Source: an uncultured Acidobacteriia bacterium
GTDB taxonomy: Bacteria; Acidobacteriota; Terriglobia; Bryobacterales; Bryobacteraceae
Assembly (NCBI GenBank): GCA_903923395.1
Contig: CAIXXM010000024.1
Coordinates: forward strand, 62,001-126,000
Direction of reading: 5' to 3'
Length of the DNA: 64,000 bases
The first letter of the stretch is position 1; each line of letters starts with the position of its first letter. The position numbers and the translations under genes are program-made. This document shows, piece by piece, positions 8,917 to 16,896 of this stretch. The notes under the pieces are model-generated. The model saw only the letters and a list, made by a program, of their open reading frames with translations. It was not told the DNA's origin and ran no database searches.

Positions 8917-9762
8917 ATGCCGAAGGTATCCGTGATCATTCCCGTACGAGATGCGGAAGCGACGATTGCGCGCTGTGTCCGGTCCGTTCTCGGCTCCAAT
9001 TATCCGGCTGGCGAGATGGAAGTGATCTGTGTGGACAATGGCTCTTCGGATGGCACGCTCGGGATTCTTTGCCAGTTTGAGCCGGCGATCCGGGTGATCC
9101 GCGAGAGCAAACGCGGTGCCGCAGCGGCGCGCAATGCGGGAATCCGGGCGGCACTCCATCCCATTCTGGTCTTTACAGATGCGGACTGTTTTGTCGACCC
9201 AGACTGGGTCCGGCATATGGCGAATGCCGTGGAAAGCGGGGCCGTGGCTGTGGGCGGACGCATATTGGCCAGGCCGGAAGCTGGGTCTGTTGAGCGCTTT
9301 GGCGAAATCATTCATGATCACTCAGCTGCGATTGAGTTATATGTTCCGCCGTATCTCATCGGAATGAATATGGCGATGCGGGCGGATTACATCAAGTCGC
9401 TGGGCATGTTTGATGAGCGCTGGCTGCGGATGCAGGACTGTGATCTTTCCATGCGTGTTCTGCGGAACGGGAATGAGTTGACTTACTGTGACAGTGCCGT
9501 TGTGCATCATCACAACCGCGACACGCTGCGGACATTGATGCGCGAAGGGTACATCCATGGGTTGTACGCCCCTGCTTTTTACCGGCAGCACGGAGCCTTC
9601 GTGCGTGCGTATTGTCTGGCCAGCGGCGGCGGGGAGCGGCGCGCTTCCAGGGTGCCGGCGCCACAGTTGCCAGAGTGGCAGAAGTCTCTCTATCACTGGC
9701 TTTTCCGTGTTTCGAAGAATTGGGGGAAGGTGATGGGAAAGTATTTTCCTCCGGTGCAATGA
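8917..9762 (+). CDS. Family 2 glycosyltransferase
   Basis: This is a GT2 enzyme of 281 aa. It shows VSVIIPVRDAEATIARC at the N-terminus, the VDNGSSDGT nucleotide-binding turn, GAAAARNAGIRAA, and a DADCFVDPDW metal site at about residue 88. The CDLSMRVLRNG region carries the usual (E/D)D-type catalytic motif in the form MQDCDLSMR. I chose the ATG at 8917 because TGAGGTG lies 9 bases upstream; an in-frame GTG at 8905 would add four residues. It overlaps the next gene by ATGA and starts a plus-strand operon running to 13.1 kb. The sugar and acceptor are unknown. Confidence 0.86.
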   Translation: MPKVSVIIPVRDAEATIARCVRSVLGSNYPAGEMEVICVDNGSSDGTLGILCQFEPAIRVIRESKRGAAAARNAGIRAALHPILVFTDADCFVDPDWVRHMANAVESGAVAVGGRILARPEAGSVERFGEIIHDHSAAIELYVPPYLIGMNMAMRADYIKSLGMFDERWLRMQDCDLSMRVLRNGNELTYCDSAVVHHHNRDTLRTLMREGYIHGLYAPAFYRQHGAFVRAYCLASGGGERRASRVPAPQLPEWQKSLYHWLFRVSKNWGKVMGKYFPPVQ

Positions 9763-11978
9763 AGCTCCCCAAATGGTTCTCACGGGAACCTGAGATCCTG
9801 ACGATTCTGCTGCCATGCAAGAACCAGAAGCGCGAGTTTTTCCTGGATTGCGTGGGGTCCGTGGTGCGCCAGAGTTCTCCGCGCTGGAAGTTATTGATTC
9901 TGGCGGATGTCGGGAGTCCGCCGGAACTCAGGGAATGGGCTGCTTCGTTTCATGACGCCCGAATCGAGTTTGTGGTTTGTCCCGGGGCCGGGTTCGCGGC
10001 GGCTTTGAATCATGGCCTCCGGATTGCGGAAACCCCGTTTGTGAGCCTGCTGCTGAGTGATGACCGTTATTCGCGCGTCGCGGTTGAGACGCTGTTGCAA
10101 TGCCGCAAGAACAGCCCCCGCGTAGATTTTTTCTATTCCTCCCGGATGCATATTGATCCAGAGGGGAATCAATGGGGTCCTTCGATGCGCGTGCGCCCCA
10201 TGCGTCTCGCGGATTTTGAAACGGCAGGGTCGCCGGTGAAGCATTTGCTCTGCTGGCGGCGCGACCTGGCACTCAAGATTGGCGGCATGGATGAAGAACT
10301 CTCCCGCCATGGTTGCGATGACTATGACTTCCCGTGGCGGATGGCCAAGGCCGGTGCACGGTTCGAGGCCATCGTGGAGGTGCTCTATGAGTACCGTCTG
10401 CATGAAGAGCATGATCGGCTGACGACAAGCACCGGACTTGTGGTTCAGCTGGAAACACTCCGCAAGATGTTCGAAAAACACGGTGTTTCGGCATGGAAGA
10501 CGGACCGGTATCTCCAGAACGCGCTGGAGTATTTGATTCCAGAGCAAACCAATCAGGTCTTTGAGCCGCACGGAAGGATTACCCGCGTGCGTCTGTTTCG
10601 CGAGGCGGATTCGAGTACGATGCCAGCGTTCCGTGATGCTGGAATCCGGCAGCGCGCCTGGTTTCCGCACCGTGTGTATCTGCTGCCCAAGTGCGGTCCG
10701 GATGGCGCAAAGCTGGCGGGCAGGATCGCCGGTTGCCGGGATACATCGAAGCTGGGGGAGTTCCTGGTCTATGCTTTGCCGCCGGTGATTGATGAGTTCC
10801 CCGCTGCACTGTTCAGTGACGATGACATCCAGTGGCATCAGCAGCAATTCGGAATCAACGGCCAGATTGCCTGCGCGAGTGTCGCCTTTGAGCAGGGCGC
10901 GATGCGGGTCTATACCCTGGTCTCTGACCTGGTGCAGCGCGCGGCACGTGCGCCAAAGTTCCGGACGCGGATCGACAAGCTGTTCGACGGGTGGGCGAAG
11001 ATCCTCATGAACGCCATTCTCGTGCATGCGGAAGAGAACGGGATTCCGTTTGTGTTCGTGGCTGGTTCGGAAATCGTGCTGCGGAATACGGACAAGCGCC
11101 GGAACCCGAAAGCGGCGCTCTATCAGCGGATCTATGATGAGGTTCCCAAGCGGCTGGGTGCGGTCCGCGAAGGCGAGTGGTGGCGCATTGATGTAACCGC
11201 GGCTCTGCCTTTCCGCGCGCCGCTGGAGCGGAAGTTTGAAGTGGATAACTGGCCCCGGACGATCTGCATCATGCACGATACCGAAGCGGGTCTAGGGCAC
11301 AGGGAAAGTCACCCCGGGCTCGCGGCGGAGGCCGATGCGAACGCCGGGGCCTGGCTGCGGGAGATTCTCGACAGGGAAGCCGTCGCGGGGGTGAAAGTGC
11401 AGTACAACGTGGTGGCCACGCTGTTTGACGATTACCAGGAGGCGATTCGGGCCGGTGGTCACGCCATGGCTTTCCATTCGTATGATCACCGCATGACAGA
11501 GACTCCAGATGATCTGTTGGAAATGCTCTGGAAGTGCCGCGCGAAGGATTACCGGCTGAAGGGGTATCGTCCGCCGCAATCGAAGCAAATCGAGGGGAGC
11601 GAAGCCGCTTTGCTGGACGCGAACTTCGAGTGGCTTGCCAGCTCTGCCCGCTCATTGGGTCACCGGTGGCCGGTGATGTCGAATGGGCTGGTCCGCATCC
11701 CCGTTCATCTGGACGATTATGCGCTGTTCACGGGCCAGATGACCTATGGCGATTGGCGGGATGAACTTCTCAAACTGGCGCGTGAGCAGGATTTTCTCGT
11801 CATTGGTTTGCACGATTGTTATGCGCCGCACTGGTTGCCCTGGTATGGCGAACTGTTGCGCGAATTGCAGGGCATGGCGGCGTTGATGACGCTGGACGAA
11901 GTTGCCGCGCGGTTCTCGCTGGGCGCGGCACGCTGGTTCGAAGCATCGGTCGGGAGTCAGGGGCAATCCGGAAAATGA
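9759..11978 (+). CDS. Bifunctional protein: GT2 glycosyltransferase fused to polysaccharide-deacetylase-like domain
   Basis: This 739-aa protein combines two enzyme types. Residues 1-270 form a GT2-like GT-A domain (ILTILLPCKNQKREFFLDCV, FVSLLLSDDRYSRVAV, and a GCDDYDFPWRMAKAG catalytic segment). The middle, about residues 300-490, is unassigned. From about residue 500 a NodB/polysaccharide-deacetylase-like domain begins: metal Asp507 in IMHDTE, the metal-histidine motif H573-SYD-H577 in AFHSYDHRM, the YRPPQS motif near 604, and GLHDCYAPHW near the end. The ATG at 9759 overlaps the previous stop (ATGA) and is preferred to an upstream in-frame ATG inside that gene. I infer that it transfers a sugar and removes an acetyl group from the same polymer. 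Confidence 0.8.
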   Translation: MKLPKWFSREPEILTILLPCKNQKREFFLDCVGSVVRQSSPRWKLLILADVGSPPELREWAASFHDARIEFVVCPGAGFAAALNHGLRIAETPFVSLLLSDDRYSRVAVETLLQCRKNSPRVDFFYSSRMHIDPEGNQWGPSMRVRPMRLADFETAGSPVKHLLCWRRDLALKIGGMDEELSRHGCDDYDFPWRMAKAGARFEAIVEVLYEYRLHEEHDRLTTSTGLVVQLETLRKMFEKHGVSAWKTDRYLQNALEYLIPEQTNQVFEPHGRITRVRLFREADSSTMPAFRDAGIRQRAWFPHRVYLLPKCGPDGAKLAGRIAGCRDTSKLGEFLVYALPPVIDEFPAALFSDDDIQWHQQQFGINGQIACASVAFEQGAMRVYTLVSDLVQRAARAPKFRTRIDKLFDGWAKILMNAILVHAEENGIPFVFVAGSEIVLRNTDKRRNPKAALYQRIYDEVPKRLGAVREGEWWRIDVTAALPFRAPLERKFEVDNWPRTICIMHDTEAGLGHRESHPGLAAEADANAGAWLREILDREAVAGVKVQYNVVATLFDDYQEAIRAGGHAMAFHSYDHRMTETPDDLLEMLWKCRAKDYRLKGYRPPQSKQIEGSEAALLDANFEWLASSARSLGHRWPVMSNGLVRIPVHLDDYALFTGQMTYGDWRDELLKLAREQDFLVIGLHDCYAPHWLPWYGELLRELQGMAALMTLDEVAARFSLGAARWFEASVGSQGQSGK

Positions 11979-13096
11979 CGCCGCAGAGCGACCGTGACTA
12001 CTGGATAGAAACCCTGACGCGAATTGCGGACCCCGTGGTGAATGCTCTGCGGCAGGGGCGGTTGCGGGCTTTGATGCCGGTGGAAGGCATCGCGGAACGC
12101 GGACAGTTTACCCATTTGGAGGCTATGGGACGGCTCCTTTCCGGCATGGCACCCTGGGTGGAATCCGGCGGTGGCGCGGTGATTTACGGGGAGAAATTGC
12201 GCGGGGCTATTGCGATGGCGGTCGATCCGCAATCGCCGGATTACATGAACTTCCAGCATGGTCTACAGCCTGTGGTGGACGCGGCGTACTTTGCGCATGC
12301 GTTGCTGCGGGCACCGGAGACTCTGTGGGAGAATCTGCCCGCGGCGGTGAAGCGGCAGGTGCTGGACGCACTCCGGTGCACCAGGCAAATGAAGCCGTGG
12401 CGCAATAACTGGTTGCTGTTCAGCGCGATCATTGAGGCATTTTTTGCACGGATCGGCGAAGAATGGGACCCCATGCGTATCGATTACGCGCTGTGCCAGC
12501 ACGATGAAGAGTATGCGGGAGATGGCGTCTACAACGATGGGGACGGTTTCCGCTTGGATTACTACAACAGCTTCGTGATTCATCCGATGATGCTGGCCGT
12601 GCTGGAAGCCGTTTCCGTGCGTACGAAGGATTGGGAACCGCTGCGGGAGAGGGTGCTGGAACGGGCGCAAAGATATGCCGCGATTCAGGAGCGGCTGATC
12701 TCGCCGGAGGGCACTTTCCCGCCCATGGGGCGGTCACTGACCTACAGGATGGGGGCCTTCCACCATCTGGGGGATATGGCGTTGCAGCATCAGTTGCCGG
12801 AGGATTTGAATCCAGCACAGGTGCGGTGCGCCATGACGGCGGTGATCCGCCGGTTGATGAGTGCACCGGGAACGTTTGACGGCGATGGCTGGCTGACGAT
12901 CGGGTTCGCCGGGCACCAGCCGGCGCTTGGCGACAGCTACGTTTCCACGGGAAGCACCTACCTTTGTTCACTGGCGTTCCTGCCACTGGGGTTGCCGCCG
13001 GAAGATCCGTTTTGGGCGCTTCCGCCAGCCGCCTGGACGCAAAAGAGAATCTGGCAGGGGGAAGACGCCGGTTTGGACCGGCCTCTCCGCGGATAA
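11975..13096 (+). CDS. DUF2264-like protein, putative glycan-active (alpha/alpha) barrel enzyme
   Basis: This 373-aa protein resembles the DUF2264 family, proteins predicted to have an (alpha/alpha)6-barrel fold and found near polysaccharide-degrading or -modifying genes. Recognisable parts are RGQFTHLEAMGRLLSGMAPW in the N-terminal third, NWLLFSAIIEAFF in the middle, and GDGVYNDGDGFRLDYYNSFV, the aromatic and acidic core typical of the family. No signal peptide is visible, so it is probably cytoplasmic. The start is the ATG that overlaps the previous stop (ATGA at 11975). The family call is fairly firm; the reaction is not known. From context it may trim or lyse the polymer made here. Confidence 0.74.
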   Translation: MTPQSDRDYWIETLTRIADPVVNALRQGRLRALMPVEGIAERGQFTHLEAMGRLLSGMAPWVESGGGAVIYGEKLRGAIAMAVDPQSPDYMNFQHGLQPVVDAAYFAHALLRAPETLWENLPAAVKRQVLDALRCTRQMKPWRNNWLLFSAIIEAFFARIGEEWDPMRIDYALCQHDEEYAGDGVYNDGDGFRLDYYNSFVIHPMMLAVLEAVSVRTKDWEPLRERVLERAQRYAAIQERLISPEGTFPPMGRSLTYRMGAFHHLGDMALQHQLPEDLNPAQVRCAMTAVIRRLMSAPGTFDGDGWLTIGFAGHQPALGDSYVSTGSTYLCSLAFLPLGLPPEDPFWALPPAAWTQKRIWQGEDAGLDRPLRG

Positions 13097-13121
13097 ACAC
13101 CCGGACCGGCTGCGGCGTTCC

Positions 13122-13130
13122 TGCTAAAAT
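13122..13130 (+). promoter_or_regulatory. Possible extended -10 element upstream of the BACON lipoprotein gene
   Basis: The sequence TGCTAAAAT matches an extended -10 box (TGnTAtaaT type). It ends 10 bases before the ATG at 13141, so a transcript from it would be almost leaderless. No convincing -35 box is visible at the right distance. The element is weak evidence on its own. Confidence 0.3.
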
Positions 13131-13140
13131 TCATGCTTCG

Positions 13141-14859
13141 ATGAAGCACGTCCGATTACTGCAATTTGTTGCGCTGGCATTGCTCCTGGTCTCCTGCCAG
13201 GGGCGGAACGCTGTTCCCCCCGGAGCGGCCTTGAAGTCGTCTAAAGTTGCGCTGGGCGCCAGGGTTTATTTCGACGTGAAGGGCGTAAAGCCCAACTGGT
13301 CCGGATGGGCCCGCGTGAACAATACCCGTTCGGTTCCGCTCGATGCGCAACACCCCTACATTGACGCGACCGAAGAGAACGCCTTCGCGGTGCAGCCGAA
13401 GAATGAGCTGACGCTGACACTGGTGAATGCCAAGGGCTTGGCGATTGCTCTGCAGAACAAGGCCCCGATGTCAGTAGAGGTTTTCCGTCCGCAGGTTGTG
13501 CTTCATCCCGAAACAGATTCGGTTGGCCCGGTGGGTGGGTCCGGCAATCTGGAAATTACCGCCGCGAAGGACTATAAGTGGAAGCTGGGCAGCGTGCCGG
13601 ATTGGATTCAGTTTCCCGCTGGTACCGACGGGCAGGGGCCGGACAAGGTGGAGTATGTGGCGTCCCCGAACAGCACGAACAAGAGCAGGGTCGCCAGGAT
13701 CACCATCGGGGATGCGGTCTTCGAAGTAACGCAGCCGGCTGCTGCCGCCGCGAATACGCAGAAGAAAACGGACGGCCCTGTTGCGCAGGCTTCGGGCAAA
13801 GGAATGGCAAGAATTACGCTCGATTCCGACCGGGTCTCCAACGGCGGAGAGTTCCACCTGGTGATCGATCAGGTGCAGAACGACTGGCGGGGAGAAGTTA
13901 CTGTGAATTCCCTGCGCCATTTCCCGCTGGATAAGAAAGACTTCCGCTTGAAGGCCGCGGAGTCGAATGGCTTCAAGGTTGGCGAAGCCTCAGAAATCTA
14001 TATTCTGCTGACTGATTCGCGCGGGCGGCAGATCCCGGCGACGAATGGCGGCCGGTTCCGTGTGATGGTGACGCAGGTCGCGGTCACGCTGGAGGCGGAG
14101 TCACGGAACATCGGGCCGGACGGCGGAGCAGGCAGTATTCATGTTACGGCTCCACCAAAATACAAGTGGTTGGTCAAGGATGTACCGCAGTGGGTAAGTA
14201 TTGACGCTGCGAAGACCGGTCCGGACAAGGGAATGTTGTCCTATGTGGTATCGCCGAATGTAAGTAATGAAGGGCGCTCGGCGACGCTTACGGTGGGTGA
14301 TGCTGTGTTTCAGTTGACGCAGGCCAGGTCCAGAATCACGCAGATTCCATTCCGGGATTCCTTTCAATTTATGGCTCCTCCTCCCGCTCTTTGGGACTTG
14401 ATGCCCAAGGGTGGAACGGTGGCTGCGGATTCTCCTGTCCGTTGGACTTGGGACCAACAGGCAGGCCACGATACAAAGCTTGGCTTGACCCGTGAATCGC
14501 CGGCCAAGGGCAGCAGTTTGCTGATCAGCAGACTAACCCCGGACTCCCGCGACTGGGCCATGCAACTGTATCTGCCACACATCAATTTCAGCCCCGGTGT
14601 TCAGTACAAGATTTCGCTCATGATGAAGGCGGAGAATCCGGGACCTGTTGCCGTGCTGGTGGGGCAATCGACCAAACCCTTCAAGGGCTGTGGTCTCTAC
14701 AGCTTTTTCAATGTGACCAGGGAATGGAAGAAGTTTGAGACTAACTTCCAGATCAATGGCCAGCATTGTGAGGCGATGAATAACCGGCTGGATATACAGG
14801 CTGGCAAGCTCCGCGGCAAGCTTTGGATCACTGAACTCTCGTTAGACAACGTGAAATGA
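13141..14859 (+). CDS. BACON-domain lipoprotein with C-terminal carbohydrate-binding-like module
   Basis: This 572-aa exported protein has a lipoprotein signal (LALLLVSCQG, modified Cys at about residue 19). Two copies of a unit follow. Each unit is a beta-domain (first copy about residues 35-115) and then a BACON-type domain: residues about 119-200 with DYKWKLGSVPDWI and ITIGDAVFEVTQP, and about 314-394 with KYKWLVKDVPQWV and LTVGDAVFQLTQ. The last 170 residues look like a jelly-roll carbohydrate-binding module (SPGVQYKISLMMKAENPG, VTREWKKFETNFQI). BACON domains are thought to bind mucin or other glycans. I chose the ATG at 13141 because only it gives a signal peptide. A TGCTAAAAT -10-like element lies just upstream. 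Confidence 0.8.
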   Translation: MKHVRLLQFVALALLLVSCQGRNAVPPGAALKSSKVALGARVYFDVKGVKPNWSGWARVNNTRSVPLDAQHPYIDATEENAFAVQPKNELTLTLVNAKGLAIALQNKAPMSVEVFRPQVVLHPETDSVGPVGGSGNLEITAAKDYKWKLGSVPDWIQFPAGTDGQGPDKVEYVASPNSTNKSRVARITIGDAVFEVTQPAAAAANTQKKTDGPVAQASGKGMARITLDSDRVSNGGEFHLVIDQVQNDWRGEVTVNSLRHFPLDKKDFRLKAAESNGFKVGEASEIYILLTDSRGRQIPATNGGRFRVMVTQVAVTLEAESRNIGPDGGAGSIHVTAPPKYKWLVKDVPQWVSIDAAKTGPDKGMLSYVVSPNVSNEGRSATLTVGDAVFQLTQARSRITQIPFRDSFQFMAPPPALWDLMPKGGTVAADSPVRWTWDQQAGHDTKLGLTRESPAKGSSLLISRLTPDSRDWAMQLYLPHINFSPGVQYKISLMMKAENPGPVAVLVGQSTKPFKGCGLYSFFNVTREWKKFETNFQINGQHCEAMNNRLDIQAGKLRGKLWITELSLDNVK

Positions 14860-14911
14860 GTCAGTCATAGAGGCGCCAGGGGTGTTGTGGATGAGGGTCC
14901 GCTGATTTGCC

Positions 14912-16885
14912 TTGGCTTTGTTGCTGCTCGCTGCATTGGGGGCCATTAGATTGCTGGTGATGCGCCATGCGGAAACCATTGGCGCGCGCGGGCTGGTTGG
15001 CTTGAACATCAACCTGAATGAGCAGTCACTGGTTGACTTGATGCCGCATTGCCAGCTTGCGGAGGTCCAGCGCGCGGATTCCCTTGGCTGGCCGGCAAGT
15101 GATTTCAGTCTGATTCTGGATAACCGTCATACATTCGCGTGGGAAGAGCGGAATCCCAATCAGGACCCGCTCCGGTTCACTCCTGATCTCTCGGGAAGTT
15201 ACACTCTATCCTTTACCGGCCAGGCGCTGACTTACACTTATCGGAATAACATCCGGGTGGAAAAGAGGCCTTTATATAATCCGGTGACAAACCGGAGTGA
15301 GGTTCACTATGACTTCACGGGGCCATTTATACAAGTCTGGTTTCAGGGCACAAAGCGGGAGGCAGGCGGCGCGCCCGGCAGTGGCGTGACTGCGATTCAT
15401 CTCATCCGTGACAGCGAGGTCCGGACGAAGCGCGGTATCTTCACCAAGGTGTGGTTTGACTCCATCCGGCAGTTACCGTGGGCCGTACTGCGGTGTCTGG
15501 ATGTTACCGGGGTGAATAAATACGGCAAGCCGGGGACAGCGGAGGCCTATCCTTACCAGCTGAATTGGGAGAAAGACAGGCTGCTGCCCGGCACTGGTCC
15601 TCTGTATCGAAAGCAACATGTCGGAGTGCAGGGCATTGTGCCCTGGGAAGATATTCTTGCCGTTGCGCAGGTAACCCGCAGGGACCTGTGGATCAACATT
15701 CCAGTGAATGCCTCCCCGGACTATGTGGAGCAATTGGCGCGGTTGTTCCGCTACGGCAGTCCACTGACGGGCAACAAAGGGTTGCCCCCGGATGTGAAGC
15801 TTTATATGGAATACAGCAATGAGTTGTGGCACGAAGAGTTTCCGCAGAGTGAGTGGAATGCAAGGGCGGCTGCTGCGGAAGTCGGGATGGGAAATTCCAA
15901 TCTCTACTACGATGGGAGCGCTGACCCGGAAGTGTGGCGTTTCCGGAGGATCGCGAAACGGACGGTGGAGATCGGGAGGCAGTTCCGAAGTGTCTTTGGT
16001 GACCGTGCGGCGTTGATCCGGCCCGTAGTCAATAACAACCTTGTGGAGAAGGATTTCGATATTCTCCAATATGTGACGGCAAACTATGGCCGGCCGGATA
16101 GCGTTCTCTATGCACTGGCGCAGCAGGGTTACTATGCCGCCACCGATGCGTCCTCCACGGTCCGGGTTCTGGAAACGGAGCGTCAAGTGGCTGCCGGGCG
16201 GCAATCGAGTTACAGATTGAGCCGCATGCTCGCGACTTACTTTGGGCTGCATCCCTTTATTTACGAAGGCGGACCCGAAGAGAAGAGTGGTTCGACTCCC
16301 TCGGTTGCAGATCGATTCCTGGCGAATAAACTCGCGGCGGCACGACATCCTGCGATGGGGAAGCTCCTGTTCGATGATGTACTGCACCACTGGTACGCCA
16401 GCGGAGGCGAACTCTATCTTCCTTTCTCACAGGTGGGGCGTTACAGCTATTGGGGCTCGTTCGGTTTGACGGAAGATCTGACCAACCTGCATACGCCGAA
16501 GTGGCTGGCTTTTCAAGCGCTGATAGGCGAGCCTTTGCCCGCGCTAAACTGGGGCGTCCTGTTACCCCGGTTGGCGGGTACCGTGTTGAAATTGCCGCTC
16601 TTGAACGGGCCGGGGAAGTTTCTGCCCGCAGCGAAGCCTGGTGGTGCCGTGATGTACTTTTTACGCGTCCCGGTGGGTGCAAGGTACCGCTTCGTGCTCC
16701 GGGAAGCGCCGGGTCACTTCGGGGCAGGTATCCGTTTGCTGCTGAATAACACAGAGCGGGGTATATTTACTGGCGCACCCGGTGAGGCCGTTGTATTGGA
16801 ACTCGGGCGCGGCACTTATTCCGTTGCTCTTTTGGCGGGCCAAGGATTTACTGAAGCGGGTGCCGTGGAGATACAACTGCTGTAA
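14912..16885 (+). CDS. Secreted glycoside-hydrolase-like TIM-barrel protein, start disrupted or TTG
   Basis: This 657-aa protein begins with a hydrophobic segment (MALLLLAALGAIRLL), so it is probably exported. The middle resembles clan-A glycoside hydrolases: DVKLYMEYSNELWHEEF near residues 290-310 holds an Asn-Glu pair like the acid/base of those enzymes. PFIYEGGPEEKSG near residue 450 could hold the nucleophile glutamate. The C-terminal 120 residues look like a beta-sandwich. The start is doubtful. An ATG at 14891 in the same frame has a good AGGGG ribosome site 8 bases before it, but its fifth codon is TGA. Translation from that ATG would give MRVR, stop, then the hydrophobic core, the shape of a normal signal peptide. 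The gene therefore uses TTG at 14912 or carries a nonsense mutation. Confidence 0.68.
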   Translation: MALLLLAALGAIRLLVMRHAETIGARGLVGLNINLNEQSLVDLMPHCQLAEVQRADSLGWPASDFSLILDNRHTFAWEERNPNQDPLRFTPDLSGSYTLSFTGQALTYTYRNNIRVEKRPLYNPVTNRSEVHYDFTGPFIQVWFQGTKREAGGAPGSGVTAIHLIRDSEVRTKRGIFTKVWFDSIRQLPWAVLRCLDVTGVNKYGKPGTAEAYPYQLNWEKDRLLPGTGPLYRKQHVGVQGIVPWEDILAVAQVTRRDLWINIPVNASPDYVEQLARLFRYGSPLTGNKGLPPDVKLYMEYSNELWHEEFPQSEWNARAAAAEVGMGNSNLYYDGSADPEVWRFRRIAKRTVEIGRQFRSVFGDRAALIRPVVNNNLVEKDFDILQYVTANYGRPDSVLYALAQQGYYAATDASSTVRVLETERQVAAGRQSSYRLSRMLATYFGLHPFIYEGGPEEKSGSTPSVADRFLANKLAAARHPAMGKLLFDDVLHHWYASGGELYLPFSQVGRYSYWGSFGLTEDLTNLHTPKWLAFQALIGEPLPALNWGVLLPRLAGTVLKLPLLNGPGKFLPAAKPGGAVMYFLRVPVGARYRFVLREAPGHFGAGIRLLLNNTERGIFTGAPGEAVVLELGRGTYSVALLAGQGFTEAGAVEIQLL

Positions 16886-16896
16886 GCAAATAGCAC

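Noticed and set aside
9891-11276. Minus-strand open frame of 461 codons
   Set aside because: It is antisense to the GT2-deacetylase fusion; composition is shadow-like.
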